Positions 8,711 to 16,151 of a DNA stretch of 64,000 bases are shown piece after piece. Origin of the DNA: Microbacterium terregens (GTDB taxonomy: Bacteria > Pseudomonadota > Alphaproteobacteria > Sphingomonadales > Sphingomonadaceae). Below the pieces are notes generated by a model that was given only the letters and a program-made list of their open reading frames with translations, was not told the DNA's origin and did no database searches. The translations under genes and the position numbers were made by a program. Numbering within the stretch: the first letter of the stretch is position 1; each line of letters starts with the position of its first letter. Location of the stretch: contig NZ_BSEX01000022.1 of assembly GCF_027922045.1 (NCBI RefSeq), forward strand, positions 16,486 to 80,485, in the 5' to 3' direction.

Positions 8711-9984
8711 TGATTCCCCCCATTGGGCGCACGAGCGGTCAGTCGCTCCACTTGCGCGCGGGCATTCTGGTAATTGGCAAGCGCGTCGATCGCGGCGACC
8801 CGCGTTTCGGCGAGCGTGCGTTCAGCATCGAGCAATTCGAGCTGGCCGAACTTGCCCTCGCGATAGCCGATCCGCGCGATGCGGGCGGCCTCCTGTGCAG
8901 CCGCCAGCGCCGGCCCCGACGCCGCACGAGCCGTCGTTGCGGCATTGGCCGCCTGCGCCTGCGCGTCCGTGATCGCCTGTTCGATGTCGAGCGCGGTCAC
9001 GCGGCGCTGCGCATCCGCCTGGGTCCGCTGCGCGGTCGCCTGCGCAATCGCGGCGCGACCATTGTTGAACACCGGGATCGGGATCGACACGCTGAACACC
9101 GCCGCCATGTCGTTGGTCGCTTCCAGGCGGCGGATCGACGGCCCGACGTTCAGGTCAGGCACGCGATTGGCGCGCGCGAGCCGCACGCCGGCTTCGGCAA
9201 TGGAGAAATCCGCGTTGGCTGCCGCCAGCGCGAGTGTGCCGGTCGTGTTGACCGGTGCCAACGGCCCATAGACGTTCACATCGGGAAGGCGATCGAGCAG
9301 CGTGTCATCGAGCAGGCCGTCGATCGGCCGTCCGATCCGACGCGCCAGATTGGCGCGGGCCGCCTCGGCCAAGCGAAGCTGCCGCTCCACATTGGCGTCG
9401 GCATTGATACGCGCGACATCCGCGCGCTGTTGCTCGAGTGGCGATGCCCGCCCTGCCTGCACGCGAACGCTCGCGGCCCGCAGCGCATCGCTGGCGATCC
9501 GGGCCTGATCGCGGGCTGTCATTACCCGGCGATCGGCCGCGACCGCTTCGACATAGAGCTGCGTTACCTGAAGCCGGACATCCGCCGCGATGATCGCGGC
9601 CTGGATCTCGGCCCGGGACAATTGCGCATTGGCGACCGCGACGCGGGCGCCGCGCTTGCCGCCTAGCTCGATCGGGATCGCAAAGCCGACCGTGGTTTCC
9701 GCGCTGCGGACCCCCCGATACGGCCCGGAGCCGATGACATTCTCGACTTGGCCTTGAACCACCGGATTGGGCCGCAAGCCGGCGACTGTGCGACCTGCAC
9801 GGGCCGCGTCGATTCCAGCTGTCGCCGCTTCCGCAGCAGGGGCCGAACCGCCCGCTGCACTGACCGCTTGGTCAAGCGTGTAGACCGGCGCATCCTGCGC
9901 AACAGGCGCGGACGGTCCGACCTGCGCCTGCGCCATCGTGGCGCAAGACGCTGCGGCCAGCATGGCCGCGAGGATACGATTCAT
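8707..9984 (-). CDS. czcC: CzcC-type outer-membrane channel (TolC family)
   Basis: 425 residues. Signal peptide to about residue 20 (AMAQAQV), then two TolC-type repeats of long alternating alpha-hairpins with high Ala/Arg/Gln/Glu content. The paired family motifs are visible (YTLDQAV at the front, GKFGQLELLDAERTLAE near the end). Forms the trimeric outer-membrane duct for CzcBA. Starts 60 bp after the CzcI-like gene and overlaps czcB by 4 bp. Confidence 0.9.
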   Translation of the reverse strand: MNRILAAMLAAASCATMAQAQVGPSAPVAQDAPVYTLDQAVSAAGGSAPAAEAATAGIDAARAGRTVAGLRPNPVVQGQVENVIGSGPYRGVRSAETTVGFAIPIELGGKRGARVAVANAQLSRAEIQAAIIAADVRLQVTQLYVEAVAADRRVMTARDQARIASDALRAASVRVQAGRASPLEQQRADVARINADANVERQLRLAEAARANLARRIGRPIDGLLDDTLLDRLPDVNVYGPLAPVNTTGTLALAAANADFSIAEAGVRLARANRVPDLNVGPSIRRLEATNDMAAVFSVSIPIPVFNNGRAAIAQATAQRTQADAQRRVTALDIEQAITDAQAQAANAATTARAASGPALAAAQEAARIARIGYREGKFGQLELLDAERTLAETRVAAIDALANYQNARAQVERLTARAPNGGNQ

Positions 9985-10044
9985 GAAAATAGGACTCCTG
10001 ACGATGATCGACAGGGGCGCGCCAACGCACGCCCAAATCGGACG

Positions 10045-10374
10045 TCAGGCTTGGGGGGGCCTCAAATGGACCATGCCGGTGCGGCCGTCGAGCGACGCAG
10101 AGGCGGAGATTGTCGGCTTGGGCACTGTGAGGACGGGGGTATATTCCATCGTCGTGCGCGCAGGCGCGCCGACGTCGTGTCCGTGACAATAATTGTGATG
10201 ATGCGGGACATTCTTGTCCGAGTCCGATGGCACCTGATCGATGTCACCGGCGGTATGGACCGTGAACTCAACGCCCGCGATGCTTCCCCCCGCCAGATCG
10301 GCGGCATGGGCCATGCCGGAGAAGCTGGTCAGGACCAGCATCAGGCATGTCAGGAAAGGCAAAAAGGCTCGCAC
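10045..10374 (-). CDS. Small periplasmic His-rich protein, CzcI-like position
   Basis: 109 residues from a GTG start. Signal peptide ends around AHAADL (residue 25). The mature part has a metal-binding-looking cluster, His-His-His-Asn-Tyr-Cys-His-Gly-His-Asp, at about 58-67. It lies directly upstream of czcC, the place of czcI in Cupriavidus, where the product modulates czc expression. I do not see a recognised domain, so CzcI-like describes position and size, not proven homology. Confidence 0.6.
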   Translation of the reverse strand: MRAFLPFLTCLMLVLTSFSGMAHAADLAGGSIAGVEFTVHTAGDIDQVPSDSDKNVPHHHNYCHGHDVGAPARTTMEYTPVLTVPKPTISASASLDGRTGMVHLRPPQA

Positions 10375-10414
10375 TAGCTTGCCTCTATCACGGAAGGGTT
10401 TTCATGTCATTGCA

Positions 10415-12382
10415 CTAATTCGAACCAAGGGTCACTGAGCCGGAACCCGAGCGGGATCGGTCGCGCCCGTTCCAGGCGAACCCGACCGCAATGGCGACCG
10501 CCATCAGGAGTTGCGCCAGCACCGATTGCCAAGTGGGAAACACGCCGAGCATCGACAGCCGTGGCACGTCCGCGAGCGGTGCGATGTTGATAAGGCCGGC
10601 TTCCTGGAGCGCGGCGACGCCTTTACCCGCCAGCACGACGGTCAGGACCGCCATGAGCCAGGAGCTATAGCGGAAGAACTGCGCGATCGGCAGCTTGCGA
10701 CTGTAGCGAAGCATGGCCCAAGCGATCAGGCTGAGCAGTCCAATCGCCGACCCGGCCCCCGCGAGAAGCATCCCGTTGTCACCTTGCGCCGAAAGCGCGG
10801 CATAGAACAGGATCGTCTCGAAGACCTCGCGATAAACTACGACGAACGCCAGCCCGAACAGGAACCAGCCCGACCCGCCCGAGAGCGCCCGCGACATCTT
10901 CTCGCGAATATAGCGCTGCCACTGATCGGCCTGCGCCTTGCCGTGCATCCAAATCCCGACCGAGAGCAGCACGACCGCGGCGAACAGCGAGCCAAACCCT
11001 TCCGTCAGCTCCCGGCTCGCACCGCTGATCCCGATCGCATAGGTGGCGACCGCCCAGGTGATCCCGCCCGCGATGATCGCGCTGACCCAGCCGCCATGCA
11101 CGTACCGCAGCGCCTCGCCGCGCTCGGCTTTACGCAGGAACGCGATCATGGCGACAACGATGAGCAGGGCTTCGAGCCCTTCACGCAGCAGGATCGTGAA
11201 CGCGCCCAGGAACGTGGACGCTTCGGTGGCGGCATCAGGCGCGAGCGCCGCTTCCGCATCGTCGAAAAGGCCGCCCAGTACTGCGACCTTCTCCGCGAGA
11301 TCATCGGGCGACGCGCCCCGGTCGATCGAGGCGCGGAACTCCCCCATCGCGCCCTCGATTCGACCCATCAGCGTCGCGTCGCGCGCGGTGAGTGTTGGCT
11401 CGATCGGCTCGAACCCATCGAGATAGGCCGACAGCGCCAGCTCTTTCGCCATGCGCGCATCGCCGCGCCGCGCAGCCGCCACGCTTTCGGCGAGTTTGGC
11501 GCGGGCGACCGCGAGCGAGCCGGGAGCCTGTTGTATCACCTGTTCGGGATGACGACGCAGGAACGCGAGCACGGCGTCAGCCTTGGCGTCGCCGATCGCC
11601 GCGCCGAGCGCGGCCGGGGTGAGCGCGACCAGGGTTTTCAGGTCCGGAATGCGCCGGCGAAGGGTCGGGTCGGATTTCCAAAGCCGCTCGCCTTCGCGCG
11701 CCTGCGCATCCGTGAAGGCGAAGCTCCCGGCTCGGAATGCTAACGCCCAGCGCTGATCGTTGGGCAGATCGGCGAAGCTCTGCATCGCGGTCCCGTCGAT
11801 GCCTTGCGTCACCACCTGATAGAGCGCGAACACGCTGCGCTGGCGCGCGCGCTCGGCATCGGTGAAAGCAATCGGGGGCGTAGCGAGCTTGGCGGCGTCA
11901 GGGCCACGGCCGTTGCCCGTCATCCCGTGGCAGGACGCGCAGGATTGTCGGAACAGTGCATCGCTGGAGACGAGGTTCGGAGCCTTATCGGGCGCGAGCG
12001 GCACCGGGTAGGCGCGCAGCAGATCGGCCGCGAGCCCGTGCGCCAGTGTTGCCACCTGTTCAGTCGATCCCTTTTCCGCGATTACCGCTTGGAGGTTGGC
12101 GGCCCGCTGAATGAGGGCTTGGCGCTCCGGCTTCGCCGGCAGGCCTTGAAGCCGTGTCGAGACCGACGCGGCAAACTCATTCATTTCGGCGTATTCCGAC
12201 GCGCTCTTGATCCGACCGTTCGCGACCGCGCCTCCATAATCGACGGCCATATAGTCGAGCAGCCGCCATGCGGTTTGCACGTCGCCGGGTTCGGCGAATG
12301 CCGCAGCAGGGATCAGCAGCGCAGCGAGCGCGGCGAGCAGCCGCAGCGAGAGCATTGCCCGGATCAAGGTGAGCAGACGCAC
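10415..12382 (-). CDS. FTR1-family iron permease fused to cytochrome c-type domain
   Basis: 655 residues. A signal peptide is followed by a periplasmic region (about 30-370) with one haem c motif, CASCH (about 148), and then an FTR1 permease of about seven helices (380-640). The FTR1 iron-binding signatures REGLE (about 403) and the variant REVFE (about 525) are both present. FTR1 permeases import Fe3+ after ferroxidation; cytochrome-fused forms are known in bacteria and may couple electron transfer to uptake. Overlaps the CDF gene by 1 bp and precedes the CzcI-like gene by 40 bp. Confidence 0.85.
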   Translation of the reverse strand: MRLLTLIRAMLSLRLLAALAALLIPAAAFAEPGDVQTAWRLLDYMAVDYGGAVANGRIKSASEYAEMNEFAASVSTRLQGLPAKPERQALIQRAANLQAVIAEKGSTEQVATLAHGLAADLLRAYPVPLAPDKAPNLVSSDALFRQSCASCHGMTGNGRGPDAAKLATPPIAFTDAERARQRSVFALYQVVTQGIDGTAMQSFADLPNDQRWALAFRAGSFAFTDAQAREGERLWKSDPTLRRRIPDLKTLVALTPAALGAAIGDAKADAVLAFLRRHPEQVIQQAPGSLAVARAKLAESVAAARRGDARMAKELALSAYLDGFEPIEPTLTARDATLMGRIEGAMGEFRASIDRGASPDDLAEKVAVLGGLFDDAEAALAPDAATEASTFLGAFTILLREGLEALLIVVAMIAFLRKAERGEALRYVHGGWVSAIIAGGITWAVATYAIGISGASRELTEGFGSLFAAVVLLSVGIWMHGKAQADQWQRYIREKMSRALSGGSGWFLFGLAFVVVYREVFETILFYAALSAQGDNGMLLAGAGSAIGLLSLIAWAMLRYSRKLPIAQFFRYSSWLMAVLTVVLAGKGVAALQEAGLINIAPLADVPRLSMLGVFPTWQSVLAQLLMAVAIAVGFAWNGRDRSRSGSGSVTLGSN

Positions 12383-13008
12383 TACCGCTCTCCCAGTTCG
12401 CGCCGAGCGCCAGTGACGATTTCATAAGCGGAGTGGAGGAACAGGAGGGCGATGAGGCCGGCGACGGCGAGGTCCGGCCAGGCGCTTCCTGTCCACGCCA
12501 CCAGACCGGCCGCGGCGATCACCGCGACATTGGCGAGCGCGTCGTTGCGGCTGAACAGCCAGATCGCGCGAACATTGGCGTCCCCTTCCCGGAAACGCGC
12601 AAGCACCAAGGCGGACACGACATTGATCGCGAGCGCGACAACGCCGATTGTGCCCATCAGTTCGGCATCCGGCGCGGTTGCGTTCAGGGCGCGCCAAATC
12701 GCGAAACCGATTACGCCCACGCCAAGCGCACCGAGAAACAACCCCTGCGTCAGCGCGACCTTTGCCCTCGCCCGTGCGGACCAGGCAAGCGCGAGAAGAC
12801 CGATAAGGCTGATCGACCCGTCCCCGAGAAAATCGAGGGAATCCGCTTTCAGCGCTTGGCTATCGGCGATGAACCCGCCGAACAGCTCGGCGACTCCGAA
12901 GCCGAGGTTGAGCACCACGACGGTCAGCAGCGCACGGCGATAGGCCGGATCGGTTTGCGCGCGCGCGGGCTCCCCGTGGCACCCGCAGCTTTCGGTAGAA
13001 GCATTCAT
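12382..13008 (-). CDS. Short CDF-family cation efflux protein (second copy)
   Basis: 208 residues. I chose the ATG at 13008: the upstream in-frame extension would cross the MerR-type promoter, and the purine-rich AAGGAAGG lies just before this ATG. N-terminus has a small Cys/His motif (CGCHGE, about 8-13). The CDF metal residues appear as Asp-x8-Asp (LKADSLDFLGD) and RNDALAN. Like the copy at 377-985 it lacks the C-terminal cytoplasmic domain. It is the first gene after the MerR-regulated promoter, so likely the first responder of the Zn/Cd/Co block. Confidence 0.85.
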   Translation of the reverse strand: MNASTESCGCHGEPARAQTDPAYRRALLTVVVLNLGFGVAELFGGFIADSQALKADSLDFLGDGSISLIGLLALAWSARARAKVALTQGLFLGALGVGVIGFAIWRALNATAPDAELMGTIGVVALAINVVSALVLARFREGDANVRAIWLFSRNDALANVAVIAAAGLVAWTGSAWPDLAVAGLIALLFLHSAYEIVTGARRELGER

Positions 13009-13015
13009 GCGGCCT

Positions 13016-13046
13016 TCCTTACCACCTCCAGTCGCTGTAGAAGCAA
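13016..13046 (-). promoter_or_regulatory. MerR-type promoter/operator for the CDF-czc block
   Basis: On the minus strand: -35 TTGCTT (13046-13041), then a 19-bp spacer (13040-13022), then -10 TAAGGA (13021-13016). The overlong 19-bp spacer is the hallmark of MerR-activated promoters. It starts with a dyad CTACAG-CGA-CTGGAG (13040-13026). The predicted start point is 13009-13008, at the ATG itself, so the transcript may be leaderless. Confidence 0.75.
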
Positions 13047-13083
13047 GCGAAATGTGCGACACGTTCGCATAAGCAAGGATGGC

Positions 13084-13503
13084 ATGATGAAGCCGGTGAT
13101 GATTGGGCAGCTCGCCAGCGAGACCTCGACGAAGGTGACGACGATCCGCTTTTATGAGTCGATCGGGTTGCTCCGATCCGCCCCTCGCACGGCGTCGGGT
13201 CGCAGAACCTACGATGCCAGTGACATTGAGCGTTTGCACTTCATCCGCAACGGTCGCCGGCTTGGCTTCTCCGTCGACGAGATCCGTTCGTTGATGGGGC
13301 TGGCGCAGAACCCGGACCAGGATTGTGGTGCCGCCTCAGCTATCGCTGCTCAGCACCTCAAGGATGTGGAGGAGAGACTGGCGCAACTCGCGGTGTTGCG
13401 GGATGAGTTGGCAATGCTCAGCCAGAGCTGCACCAAGGCGCGCATGGCCGATTGTCGGATCATGAAGGCGATCGGCAAAGGCCACCCTCAAGCCGATCAA
13501 TAA
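13084..13503 (+). CDS. MerR-family metal regulator (ZntR/CadR-like)
   Basis: 139 residues. N-terminal winged HTH (VTTIRFYESIGLL, RRTYDASDIERLHFI), dimerisation coiled coil (about 85-115), and metal-site cysteines: one in PDQDCGAA (about 80) and a C-terminal Cys-x7-Cys loop (SCTKARMADCRIM). Such proteins bind the long-spacer promoter and untwist it when metal binds. Divergent from the CDF-czc block with the operator between them, so it most likely controls that block in response to Zn2+/Cd2+ or a similar ion; the exact metal is not readable. Tail overlaps the convergent protease gene by 7 bp. Confidence 0.85.
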   Translation: MMKPVMIGQLASETSTKVTTIRFYESIGLLRSAPRTASGRRTYDASDIERLHFIRNGRRLGFSVDEIRSLMGLAQNPDQDCGAASAIAAQHLKDVEERLAQLAVLRDELAMLSQSCTKARMADCRIMKAIGKGHPQADQ

Positions 13504-14699
13504 TAATCGGCCAGCCTGAGCTCGCGCACATCACCCGAGGCCATCGTCAGCTTTACGAGGGTGCCAGCAGGCCGGGAGCGCACTTGCCAGAGCTCCCCAC
13601 GCGTATAGTTCGCATCGATCGAATGGCCGTTCACCGCCACGATCCGGTCGCCGACCGCCCAGCCAGCCTTTTCCGCGGGACTGTTCGCCGCCACATGAAC
13701 AACGGTGAGCGCCGTTGGTGAGGCTGCGAGGCCAAGGCCGCTCCGGTCCTTCAGCATCGGCAGGCGACGACGAGGACCGAGTGGCCGGAGCCACACGAAT
13801 CCGGCGGTCACGTCGAACACCACGTCGAATTGAGCGATCAGCGGTAGGCCGACATTGCCAACCGTGCTGGTGGAGAGCCAAGCTCTCATCCCGAGTGTGG
13901 GGACGTTCGAGACGCCAAGCCCTTCGATGTTGATGTTCTGGATCGTGAAAGCATCGTTGATACGCACACCATCGACGCCGCCGATCGCCGCGGTCGAGAC
14001 GAGCTTCCCGTTCAACAGCCCTTGATCGCGGGCATAGGCCGACGAGAGCATCAGCGCGGCCGAGCTGCCAAGATCGATCATCAAGGGCACGGGAGACAGG
14101 CCCTCGACGGAGGCCCGGATGAACAGCTCCTGCTTGGCACCGCGTCCGAGCGCGACAGCGCGCCAGTCGGGGCCGGCGAGAAACGTGCCTGACTTGACGA
14201 CCGCCATACGCCTGTTCGCGAAATCGAGCGCGATGCAGCTGCCCGTGAACATATCGGCACCGAGGAGAACGTCGATCGGTCGTCCGAAGGCCGCCGACAC
14301 TGAACTCAGATCACCAACAACGGCAAAGGGTAAGCGACGGGTTTCGCGGGCGAGCTGTACGTCGATGTCGCGGACCAGCAGCACCGGGGCCTTGGCGCTC
14401 AGCCCGCTAATCATGCGCCGCTCACCATTGTTCAAGCCGAGCTTCGCCGCGAGCGCCGTGCTCATGATCGACGCGCCGCTGCCACTGTCGAGCACCGCCC
14501 GCGCCGGCACTCCGCGCACTTGTGCCGAAACAAGGAGGGTATCACCCGTGCCGACTTCCAGCGGCTCCCATTCGAGGTGAGCCGCGCCGAAGTTCCACGA
14601 GGCCGCAGACCGGGAAGTCTGTCGCGCGAGCGTTGGAGAACCGAGCACCAGGCCGGTTCCACAGGCCACCAACCGCGCCACTAATGAGCGTCGAGACAT
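13497..14699 (-). CDS. Exported retropepsin-like aspartic protease with PDZ domain
   Basis: 400 residues from the ATG at 14699, chosen because a signal peptide begins there, with a twin-arginine-like SRRSLVARL. Two retropepsin-like halves follow: the first has an active-site-like VLDSGSGASIM (about 65), the second a degenerate LMIDLGSSAALML (about 200). A C-terminal PDZ domain (about 310-395) carries SPAEKAGWAVGDRIVAVNG. The layout suggests a periplasmic proteolytic sensor or quality-control protease. The long in-frame extension upstream (to 15098) has no start signal and was dropped. Role in metal resistance is unproven. Confidence 0.75.
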   Translation of the reverse strand: MSRRSLVARLVACGTGLVLGSPTLARQTSRSAASWNFGAAHLEWEPLEVGTGDTLLVSAQVRGVPARAVLDSGSGASIMSTALAAKLGLNNGERRMISGLSAKAPVLLVRDIDVQLARETRRLPFAVVGDLSSVSAAFGRPIDVLLGADMFTGSCIALDFANRRMAVVKSGTFLAGPDWRAVALGRGAKQELFIRASVEGLSPVPLMIDLGSSAALMLSSAYARDQGLLNGKLVSTAAIGGVDGVRINDAFTIQNINIEGLGVSNVPTLGMRAWLSTSTVGNVGLPLIAQFDVVFDVTAGFVWLRPLGPRRRLPMLKDRSGLGLAASPTALTVVHVAANSPAEKAGWAVGDRIVAVNGHSIDANYTRGELWQVRSRPAGTLVKLTMASGDVRELRLADYY

Positions 14700-14961
14700 A
14701 CCGATTGCTTCAACACGGGCCGTCAAAAAGCCACCTCCAGCCCCCCGTCCGCAGGAGAGCAAATTGCGGTTACATGCTCTAGCAACTGGAGGAGCAAGGG
14801 TTTTTGAAGCGCCCGAAATGCTATCCTGTTCAAATGCCCTCTCGAAAATGAGCAGTTGAGGCAGGTCAGGAACCGGTCGAATAAGACCGAAGTAGGCAAT
14901 TTCGCTTGCGCGACCTTGGCGAGCAGGACCCCAGTTCACGAAGAAACGTGAAGCTATCGCC

Positions 14962-15183
14962 TCACCCGCAGCAGCCCGCCACAGTCCCGTTTGCTTTCGC
15001 TTCCTGGATCGGAGGGCATGGGACATCGCCAAATGAGCAGAACACGCAGCAGTCGCCAGCCAGGGGCCGCAGCACCACCGCGCAATGCCGGCAATCATAG
15101 AAGAATTGGCAGGCGTTGGTGGGCATCCTTTCGGTGGCCACCCCGCCGCATTTGGGACAGGTCAGGGTTGAGGTGAGCTGCAT
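14962..15183 (-). CDS. GDCCVxC-domain small cysteine-rich protein
   Basis: 73 residues with nine cysteines in pairs: CPKC near the N-terminus, a CRHC motif mid-protein, GDCCVFC (about 44-50) that names the family, and a final GCC. Commonly found beside merT and thought to bind Hg2+ or zinc in the cytosol. The start overlaps the merT stop by one base, so they are coupled. The 262 bp between its stop and the protease start hold no gene I can recognise and probably contain the protease promoter. Confidence 0.75.
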   Translation of the reverse strand: MQLTSTLTCPKCGGVATERMPTNACQFFYDCRHCAVVLRPLAGDCCVFCSFGDVPCPPIQEAKANGTVAGCCG

Positions 15184-15599
15184 CAGGAAAGCGCGTTCAT
15201 CAGCGGCGCTTCTAGGAGGTCCCAGGCGAACGCGATAAGCGTCAGAACCGTTCCAATCGCGAGCAGGATAGGTGTCGCGCGCGAGGGCAGCGGCATTGTG
15301 CAGGACCGGTCCCCAGCACAGGACCTCCGCCGCTGCGCGTAGGCCCACCACCCAGCAGCCAAGCCGATGAGGGAGGTCGCCGTTAGCGGCCACCGTAGTG
15401 GTATCAGCGCGGCGAAGTTGCTGGACAGGCCCGCCCCCAGGCCGAGCGCCGCGAGTGCGAGGGGCAGGACGCAGCATGACGCCGCAGCTAGAACAGCGGC
15501 TAAGCTCGCAAGCGCGCCGAGGGCGGATAGCCCCGTGTCGGCGCGACGTCGTGACGTTGGTGCGCCTAGGGGTTCACGCGGGATGGTCTCTTGGTTCAT
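15183..15599 (-). CDS. merT: Mercuric ion transporter MerT
   Basis: 138 residues with three predicted membrane helices. The first helix carries the vicinal cysteine pair SCC (about 41-42) that accepts Hg2+ in MerT. A second Cys pair-like site lies in the loop (RRSCAGDRSC). The N-terminus is longer than in Tn501 MerT. Reads from the MerR operator at 15624-15654 and overlaps the GDCCVxC gene. No merP or merA follows, so uptake without reduction would be harmful unless a reductase exists elsewhere. Confidence 0.8.
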   Translation of the reverse strand: MNQETIPREPLGAPTSRRRADTGLSALGALASLAAVLAAASCCVLPLALAALGLGAGLSSNFAALIPLRWPLTATSLIGLAAGWWAYAQRRRSCAGDRSCTMPLPSRATPILLAIGTVLTLIAFAWDLLEAPLMNALS

Positions 15600-15623
15600 C
15601 TATCGCCTCTAGCGGGTTAGCCC

Positions 15624-15654
15624 GTTATGCATCCTGTAGTGACTACAGGAGCAA
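15624..15654 (-). promoter_or_regulatory. MerR-type promoter/operator of merT
   Basis: A perfect dyad, TCCTGTAG-TGA-CTACAGGA, covers 15632-15650. On the minus strand the -35 is TTGCTC (15654-15649), then exactly 19 bp, then -10 CATAAC (15629-15624). The layout (-35, 15-bp dyad core, 4 bp, -10) is the same as in the CDF promoter at 13016-13046. Predicted start about 15617, leaving a short leader with AGAGG before the ATG at 15599. Confidence 0.8.
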
Positions 15655-15661
15655 GCAATAT

Positions 15662-16078
15662 ATGCGCGTTGAGGAAAGCATCACGATCGGCGAGCTGTCT
15701 CGCCGGACTGGCGTGAATATCGAGACGATCCGGTACTTCGAGCGCGTTGGTGTTCTCGCAACGCCACCCCGCACAAGCGGCGGGCGGCGGGTATATGGGA
15801 CCGGTCACGTCCGCGCACTTGGGTTCGTCCGTCGCGCGCGCGAACTCGGCTTCTCCCCGGCCGAGGTGCGCGCGATCCTGTCTCTTGGCGGTTCTGCGCA
15901 GGCGTCATGCAGTGAGGTCCGCGAGATCGCGGCTCACCATCTAGAGCGTGTGCGCGCTAAGATGGAGGATCTGGCGCAACTAGAAAGCCTGCTGGCTGCG
16001 ACCATCGACCGTTGCGAAGGCGACGGGGCGGCGAGGTGCGCCGTGATCGACTTGCTGAACCAACATTCGACTGCGTAG
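15662..16078 (+). CDS. merR: MerR, mercury-responsive regulator
   Basis: 138 residues. HTH in the first 40 residues (TIGELSRRTGVNIETIRYFE), linker, coiled coil, and all three cysteines expected of mercury MerR: one at about 85 (QASCSEV) and the C-terminal pair Cys-x7-Cys (RCEGDGAARC). These three form the trigonal Hg(II) site across the dimer. Divergent from merT across a perfect operator. Function as a mercury sensor is well supported by motif and context. Confidence 0.85.
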   Translation: MRVEESITIGELSRRTGVNIETIRYFERVGVLATPPRTSGGRRVYGTGHVRALGFVRRARELGFSPAEVRAILSLGGSAQASCSEVREIAAHHLERVRAKMEDLAQLESLLAATIDRCEGDGAARCAVIDLLNQHSTA

Positions 16079-16151
16079 ATGTCGCATCGCACCCCGTACT
16101 CGCGCAAACGGTCGATAACGGAGCCGATCACCATCACCACGGCACGCGGCC

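Noticed and set aside
10511..11743. 410-codon plus-strand frame opposite FTR1
   Set aside because: Arg/Gln-rich shadow; FTR1 signatures are on the minus strand.
13009..13239. N-terminal extension of the CDF protein to 13239
   Set aside because: It would cross the MerR promoter and the start of the divergent merR gene and looks non-coding.
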